This document shows, piece by piece, positions 57,791 through 64,000 of a DNA stretch of 64,000 nt. Origin of the DNA: Lasiosphaeria ovina (taxonomy: Eukaryota > Ascomycota > Sordariomycetes > Sordariales > Lasiosphaeriaceae); contig JAULSN010000007.1 of assembly GCA_033439765.1 (NCBI GenBank), forward strand, positions 2,294,001 through 2,358,000, given 5' to 3'. Both the position numbers and the translations under genes were made by a program. Each line of letters opens with the position of its first letter. The first letter of the stretch is position 1. Under the pieces are notes generated by a model. It saw only the letters and a program-made list of their open reading frames with translations, did no database searches and was not told the origin of the DNA.

Positions 57791-59844
57791 TCACGCAGCC
57801 ACGGCGATGACCTTCGGCGTGAGCACTGACGTAGTCTTGCTAAAGGTCCCCAGAAGGTCCTGGATGGTCTGGTCCATGTCGACGGGCAGCAGGTCCTCGG
57901 GGCGGGTGTTGTCGCTGAAGTTCTTGAGCGAGCCGACGAGCTTGTGGCAGGCCGACTTGAGGTCGTGGTTGAGGTCGGTGACGGCGACGGCCTGCTGGGC
58001 GGTGACGACGGCGCGCGGGCCCATGCGCTGGATGTAGTCGCGGTGCTTCTGCATCTTGAGCCGCTGCACGCGCACCTGGTCCGAGAAGACCAGCGCGTTG
58101 GGGATCCCCTTGACGCGCGCGAAATCCTCGTCCTTGCGCAGCGCATCCTCGAGGTCCTTGGCCAGCCGCACCACGCGCTCCACCAGCGCCTCGTACCGCT
58201 CAATGTCCATCAGCACCGTCGCGGGGAGTGGCTTGGGGTTGCCGTTGTCGAGCTGCGAGTCCCAGCTGTCAGTAGACTGGCGCGACAGCGGGAAGCTCGA
58301 GGCGTGCTGCGCGCGGCCGAGAGGCGGCGTGCCCAGAGACGGCGGCGTCTCATGGCCTGCCTTGATGTTGTCGACTGCCATGCCCAGGCCCTGCAACGGC
58401 ACCGTCTCAGCGCCGTTGCTGTTGCTCATCTGGGCAAAGTCGTGGATATCGGTCGGGCTGGCCGACAGCGGGCCGACGATGATGTCTGCCGGCAGCGTGT
58501 TGGCGGTCCAGGCGGCCTCGAGCTGCAGGCGCCGCGCCTGCCTTGCCGAACGGATCGCTGGCAGGATCCCTTCCATACTCTCCACCATCATGCTCAGATC
58601 CTGCAGCCGCCTCCGCGTCTTGGGGTCGAACGCCGTGCCAGACCAAGAGTACGTCGTGACGAACAGCGCGTCTTCGTCGGGATCTGAGAAGAACTCTCCG
58701 CCATCGTCAGAGTCAGACTCGTCCTCCTCAATCTCCATGTCTATTTCATGCACTTCTTCCCAGCGCTGCGCGGCTAAATCAATCAGCTGGCCCTTGCCCA
58801 GCGTGCTCAGGATCCGTCGCCTGTCCTGCTCAAACGAGTCGGTCAGGTCTGGCTCCTGTGCCTTTTGGTACTCGCGGAGAAGATACTCTGCAGAATAAGT
58901 TAGCTAGGTAGACGTACTCCTTGTGATAGGTGGGGCGGTGCCAGGGGTTACTTGCCTTCTGCGATGGCCATGTTGACCAGGACCTGCAGGACGAACTCGC
59001 GAAGCCCAGAATTGCGCTCGGTATCCTGCTGCAGAATTATATCCAGCCCCGTAACATCGTCAAACAAGCCGATCGTCAGCCGCTGGAAGTTGGCATACAG
59101 CGGCTTGACTGCTTTGGAGAGATCCACCACAAGGCTCAAGTGGCTCAAGGCCTCGCGACATATGCCGCAGAGTGACGAGATTGGCACGGGCTTGAGATTC
59201 TGGCGTAGCTTTTCTTTGAGTTCGTCGGGTATTGAGTCGTCGGTACTTTGGCGCTTGAGGGCTGGCGGTTTTGCCAGTTCCTCGGCGGCCGATTCGAGGG
59301 TCAGGGCGTCCGAGAGGTCTCTCTGCAGTGTCGCCCAGATGGACCGCCCATCGTCTGCAGTGTGCACGGCGACTTGACTCCGGCCGGTGGAGATTTTGGT
59401 CGGCGTGGCTGACGAGCCCAGGGGCGGAGGCGGGGCGATCTGGTTCAGGGCCTCGTTCATGGCGGCGATGGCGTTGAGCCGGTGCCGCAATGAGTCAAAG
59501 CCGCCCGTCTCGAACTTCAAGCGGTAGGCGAGCAGCCTGGGGGTGACTCTTCCGTCCTCGGGGTGGTAGAGCTTCTTGACGGAAGCGCCGACCTGGTCGT
59601 AGGATTCCATGAGCCGGCTAACCAGCTCGGCTACCCGGGGCTGCTGCTCGACCAGCACCGACCCGCCGCCCAGCTCCATGCGCTTGGCCCAGTTGAAGGT
59701 GATCTCCCGCTGGGCCACCGCGGTCCAGTATATCTCCTCATATCTGCTGTCCTTGACGTTGCGGAGCGCGCTGAGCAGGCGTACGGCGGCGCTAGCGACC
59801 TGGATGGCGGAGATGAGGGCGACCGAGATGGAGATAGGCTCCAT
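57791..59844 (-). CDS. HeLo-like N-terminal helical protein, 661 aa, 2 exons
   Basis: Exon 1 is 59844-58956 and exon 2 is 58887-57791, joined across a GC-AG intron. The N-terminus MEPISISVALISAIQVASAAVRLLSAL is the hydrophobic first helix typical of fungal HeLo-like/STAND-partner domains. It continues as helices with REITFNWAKRM and a later RVAELVSRLMESY repeat-like helix (to about 150). A Ser/Pro-rich linker (about 180-260) leads to two helical blocks; the second (about 480-661) holds DLEDALRKDEDFARVKG and a long coiled stretch. An acidic patch (EIEEDESDSDDGGEFFSD, about 345-365) lies between them. There is no NACHT, kinase or zinc motif. HeLo domains can form membrane pores in regulated cell death, but this assignment is by pattern only. 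It faces a second HeLo-like gene at 61167. Confidence 0.65.
58888..58955 (-). other. GC-AG intron in the HeLo-like gene
   Basis: The donor GAAG|GCAAGT (58955) is the favoured GC-donor consensus, and the acceptor CTGCAG ends at 58888 after CTAACTTATT. G|AG completes a Glu codon and restores AEEYLLREYQKA. The overlapping GT donor gives the wrong frame. Confidence 0.8.
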
Positions 59845-61166
59845 AGAGAGCTCAAACCCGGGGTTTGGCTCTGCAGATCCCGGAGAACCACAAAGATGTT
59901 CACAGAAGCCGGTTCCTGGTATTATGGAGCCTAAGGTAGCTGATAGATGAAGATGCAAAGGGAAGTTGTCCTGTGGGATTCCAAAGCGACGAGTCACTCG
60001 CTACTTTGCCGTTTAGTCTACGTCGGTTCACCGCGCAAAGGCCTCCACCGCCTGCTGACGTGGAGAGTGGCTGTGGATCGTGGTAGGTTGGATGGCTCAG
60101 CCAATCCAAGGCTGTTCTGGCCGCGTGACTGGGCGACAACGACACACGACGTCCAACGGCGAAAAAGGCCACGAGTCGCGGGCAAGTCGCGGGCAAGTTG
60201 CAGGCAAAATGGTGTGTGTACCAGCGAAATAAAACTGCCTAACATTGCCTACGGCGGCAACCTGCGGCTGAATTTGTTCAAAAACTGGCTTTGAACCGAC
60301 AATCCATTCCTCATGCGAGAGCGGGGTTGGGCAGACTTGGCAAATCTGCATTGCGGCAGCACCCACCTCAGGTGCCCATCGGTTGCAAGCCTGCAAGCCA
60401 TCATGCTGGAATTTGCCACTGGGGAGGTCTCGCTTCGGGGCTTGGGCCGTGCGGCCTGCAGCAAAAGCTGAGCATCCGCATCGTACTATTGGACAAAAGG
60501 AAGCATCCTGCTCGAAATGGAATATCGGCGAGCGAAATGGGGGTGGGGCCTTGAGACAGCCCGAAACGTGCTATTCCCTTAGTCCCGCAATCCATTCAAC
60601 CAATAAGAGATGATCATTCAAAGAGCAAAGGCATACAGCAGAAAATGCAAAGACAAACAAGCAAAGGAACGTTGAGATAAATTCCAACCCGTCATGCTTC
60701 TTCGTTGTGTAAGTTGGTAAAAGCTGCAACGATCGAGATTGAATTTTGGCAATGTGTAATTGCCCATTTTGGACCCCGCTTCAAACTTAGAAATTACAGA
60801 TTTAGAGAGCTGCCTCAAAATCAGATGATAATTCAAGCACATTTACGACGCCTGCGGTGGATCTCGGGGCATTTCAAGTGGACCTTTAAATATTTTAAGG
60901 GGCTTTATAGACTGCTCGAGGCTGGCTGTCTAGAAGTAATTCAGATGGTTTCAATGAACATCGATAACGTGCACGGGGAAAACGGTGACGGTCAAATACC
61001 AAATTAGGCATATGTAAATAGAATTCCATTTCCCTAGTTGCGGCACCAGACCGGGGCTGGACCCCCCTGTCTCCATGCTCGGAGGGGAGGAGGCTCTTCA
61101 AGAGAGAGCCTGGCCCTGGTCCCCTCACGCCCTCGTCAAGCTTGCCAAAAACAACTAATTATCGCC
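59845..61166. other. Bidirectional promoter region of the HeLo-like pair
   Basis: The 1.3-kb spacer separates two divergently transcribed genes. ORFs inside (up to 113 codons) lack motifs. No TATA box is obvious near either start. Confidence 0.5.
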
Positions 61167-63569
61167 ATGGAGTTCACGCTGGCTGTCGCTCTCGTCAAGG
61201 TCATCAAGCCTGTCGTCGACGGGTGCAAGGCTGTCAACGAAAAATGGAACACATACAAGAACCACGGGGCGGCCGTCATGACGGCCCGCTACAGGGTCAA
61301 TACGCAGTTTCACAGGTTCCTCGAGATTGGCGATAGGCCCCTGAACGACCTCGACCAGACATTCAATCCCCAAGACGAACACCACGAGAGGACACGCACC
61401 GTCATAGGCCTCATACACGACTTTCAGACCGTTTTCAACGAGTGCGACACCTTGATAACGCACTTTGAGGAAGGTGAGTTCAATCAATTCCGAGAATCTA
61501 ATTAGCATAGGATGAGAAGGAACCAAGCTGACCAATATGAAACAGAACACAAAAAGAAAAAGCTCCAAAAGAAGAGACCAGAGCTGCCTGTCATCGCGTC
61601 CGGCTCTGACGCGACAACCGCTTCAGGGGTGACGGCAGCAGAAGGAAATAATGAATCTGACGATGCGCCGCCCCGCAAGCTGCAAGTTCCTTCCATTACC
61701 ACGACCACACTACCGGGTAGAGGCTCGAGTGAAGACACCAAATCGAGACCGTCGCTTTCCGAGTCCTCTCAGACCACCGCCGTCACGGATACCCCCTCGA
61801 TCGCGGGGTCCGAGGATCGATTATCGTCCAAGAAGGACCCAAAGAGGAAGAGATTTTCACGCTTCCTGAACCCGTTTAGAAGATCGCCACCAAAGCCCAA
61901 CATCGCCCAGGTAATCAACCCCAAAGGCAAGCAAAAGGCCGACGATGAGCCCTCACCGTCCGTCTCAGCCGTCGAGGTCACCGTCACGCCGCCCGCTGTC
62001 CCCGAGACGACCGAGAAGCCTGCGTCGCCGGCGTCGCCTGTGACCCCGTCAAAAGCCCGAGCAGACGACGTCGCCCACATCCGAAGTGCCGTGGAAGCCC
62101 GGCTGAAACCCAGCGAGGACCCGGCAGCGAAGCAGCAGGACGTGCAGGTCAAGGCGACGGTCGAGCGGCACGTCGAGTGGATGTGGAAGAAGTCGGACCT
62201 GGACAAGAAGATTGCGCGGCTCAAGGCCATCATGGACGACCTAGACAGCGAAACGCAGCTACGCAACACGGCGGCGGGCGTGCGAAGCGCCGAGTCCGCA
62301 CAGGATGCCACCAAGCTGGGCCGCATCATCCGCCTGACGCGCGCCGCCCTCGACCGGCTCCACCGCTCGCTGCGCGCCGTCAACACGGCCGGCACAAAGT
62401 TCAGCCTACAGCTGACCGAGGACTTCATGGCCGAGGGCGACCGCTTCTTCGACCTGTGCCAGGCCTACCTGTCTCTCGGGACCCGCGACCAGCACTTTTA
62501 CTTTGTAATGCACCGCCACGACGCCAGCAACACCGACCCGCAGCGCTCGCGGCTGTTCGTGGCGCAGACCAAGCGCGAGTTCAACCCTGCGCGCGACCGC
62601 GTCGGCGGCATCGCGGCGTCGCACCTCGCGGGCCATGGCCTGACGCAGGCGTCGCAGTTCGCGCGCGACGCGGCGCGCAGCACCAGCAGCCGGCAGTTCC
62701 GGCTGTGGGGCGGCGTGGTGGTGCCCAGCTCGCGCGAGCAGCTGGGCAACCACTGGCTGTTCCACGAGGTCAACAAGCACTACGTGAGCGCGGGGACGCT
62801 AGCCGGGGCGCTGGCCGAGGGCACGCCGGCGGCGCGCATGACGGTCGCGCAGCGCATCGAGCTCGCCTTGCTGCTGCTGTACGCGTACATCTACCTGGCC
62901 GACGTGCGCGAGTCGTGCCGCGCCATCGGGCTCGAGTGCTTCCGCTACTACACCGAGGAGCAGCAGCAGCAGACCAAACAGGCCACGACGGCGGCGGCGG
63001 CGACGAACCCGCTATTCGCCAACCCCGCCGACCCGTTGATCCTGTCGCCGTACATCTCGTTTGGCTTCGGCGGGCCGATCGACGCGGGCCACAGCAGTGC
63101 TGGCGGCGCCGCCCCCATAGGCAGCCGCCGCAGGCAGCGGCCAGTCGACCGGTCCATGCTGCTGCTGGGCGTCAACCTGGTGCAGATTGCGCTGTGCGTG
63201 GCGTACTCGGGCGGGCTCGACAGCCACAACACCAATAGTGGTGCGCAGGCAGGGACCGTCGCTGACGAGGCGCGCCGCTGGGCTGAAGGGAGGCTGCCGG
63301 CCGTCGACGCGCGCGTCGGCGTTGTCTTCTCCGAGGTCGCCGCCGAATGCCTGCGCTTCGTCAACGACTCGCTGCCCGGCCAGCAGAGCGAGAACTCGGG
63401 CCGCCAGATTGATTTTCTTGTCGACCAGGTCATTCGCCTGGACAAGATGAAGAAGGAGCTCGGCGACGGGCCTGCGGGGGCTGCTGTTCCTGAGCCCGTG
63501 CCGCTGAATGCGGCTCTTGTGGGTGATGGGGATGGGGATGGCACGGGGGAAAGGGGGGGGCCGTCTTGA
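61167..63569 (+). CDS. HeLo-like protein with large C-terminal helical domain, 776 aa
   Basis: Exon 1 is 61167-61473 and exon 2 is 61546-63569. The N-terminal 1-105 (FTLAVALVKVIKPVVDGCKA, AARYRV-type helix, IGLIHDFQTVFNECDTLITH) has HeLo-domain character. A Ser/Pro/Lys-rich disordered linker (about 105-290) contains RKRFSRFLNPFRRSPP. The C-terminal part (from about 300) is helical and resembles DUF7580, the degenerate kinase-like C-terminal region of such proteins: WLFHEVNKHYVSAGTLAGAL, LALLLLYAYIYLADV, PYISFGFGGP and LLLGVNLVQIALC. Catalytic HRD and DFG motifs are absent. Probably a cell-death or recognition-type accessory protein, but this is inference. The tail GDGDGDGTGERGGPS is low complexity. 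Family names are given by pattern, not by search. Confidence 0.7.
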
Positions 63570-64000
63570 TGGTTGCATATTTAATCATTTATTTAATTGG
63601 TATATAGTAGGCTGTTGTACATGGATATGTGCATATGGAGAATTGGAAATGACTGCTTGAAGCGTTTAAATATTTAAGAATTTACATAATTGGGATATCT
63701 CCCTATAGAATACTGCTCCAAAGCTGTACGACTCATCCTTGCATTTGCGATCCAGCTTAGCTATCGCGGGCCAATCCAGCCCCTACTCGGCCGCCATCTC
63801 GATTCTCTTACAGATGATGAGCTGCAATTCATCAATACATTCAAGGTTGATATCTTCGCCCAATGAGCATTCGCCAACCAGGGACGAAAATGAGCCATAG
63901 TAATTCCGTTCAACGTTAGGGCGCTAACTTGAATGGCCGAGAAACAACTGAACTAATTAGAGCAACGGCAAAACCCGAGACAAAAACACAACCCGGCAAG
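63570..64000. other. Right flank, no supported gene
   Basis: AT-rich 3' flank of the second HeLo-like gene up to the window edge. Nothing recognisable. Confidence 0.5.

Noticed and set aside
1..64000. CRISPR arrays, rRNA genes, tRNA genes and intact transposons
   Set aside because: No regularly spaced identical repeats, conserved rRNA stretches, foldable tRNA cloverleaf, transposase or reverse-transcriptase motifs were seen.

Overview
The window looks like nuclear DNA of a filamentous ascomycete (Pezizomycotina, most likely Sordariomycetes). Genes carry several short introns (about 53-150 nt) with GTRNGT-type donors, CTAAC/CTGAC branch sites and a nearby YAG. Coding regions are GC-rich and gene-poor tracts are AT/TpA-rich, as expected after repeat-induced point mutation (RIP). 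Recognisable genes include an AA9 lytic polysaccharide monooxygenase, PEX16, an alcohol (methanol) oxidase, a tyrosinase and fungus-type CorA-like and HeLo-like proteins. Exon joins given here are inferred by eye from splice signals and reading frame, not from transcripts.

Layout. 0-9 kb: a kinase-like protein (1131-2210, -), a triplicated decayed repeat, a 95-aa protein whose start codon is split by an intron (3447-3820, +), a calpain-type protease (4154-6747, -) and a small secreted protein (8342-8998, -). 9-25 kb is an accessory stretch: an orphan exon (about 10891-11001, -), a protein kinase fused to a vWA domain (11987-14541, -), a CorA-like membrane protein (15630-17722, -), an 80-aa protein whose first exon is paralogous to the orphan exon (19334-19745, -), a dual-specificity phosphatase (21320-21868, +) and a zinc-finger gene broken by two in-frame stops (22913-24311, -). 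26.8-29 kb: tyrosinase (+). 29-37 kb is mostly gene-poor but holds a 47-aa Cys/His-rich microprotein (30928-31071, -) and weak ORFs. 37.3-40.2 kb: an 875-aa DUF4470-like protein (+). 40.8-41.4 kb: a tandem 164-bp duplication. 42.2-47.6 kb: AA9 (-), omega-type GST (+) and PEX16 (+). 48.3-53.2 kb: nearly empty, with a long ATC microsatellite. 53.2-56 kb: a 13-exon alcohol oxidase (+). 57.8-63.6 kb: two large helical, HeLo-like proteins transcribed head to head.

How the genes fit together. Alcohol oxidase and PEX16 are both peroxisomal functions and lie about 6 kb apart; AA9, tyrosinase and the secreted 218-aa protein are extracellular. The kinase-like proteins, kinase-vWA fusion, CorA-like protein, broken zinc-finger gene and HeLo-like pair belong to expanding, rapidly lost fungal accessory families, some of which act in self/non-self recognition and regulated cell death. 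The most unusual items are the 37-codon paralogous exons, the kinase-vWA fusion, the HeLo-like head-to-head pair, the Cys/His microprotein and two frame-supported GC-AG introns.
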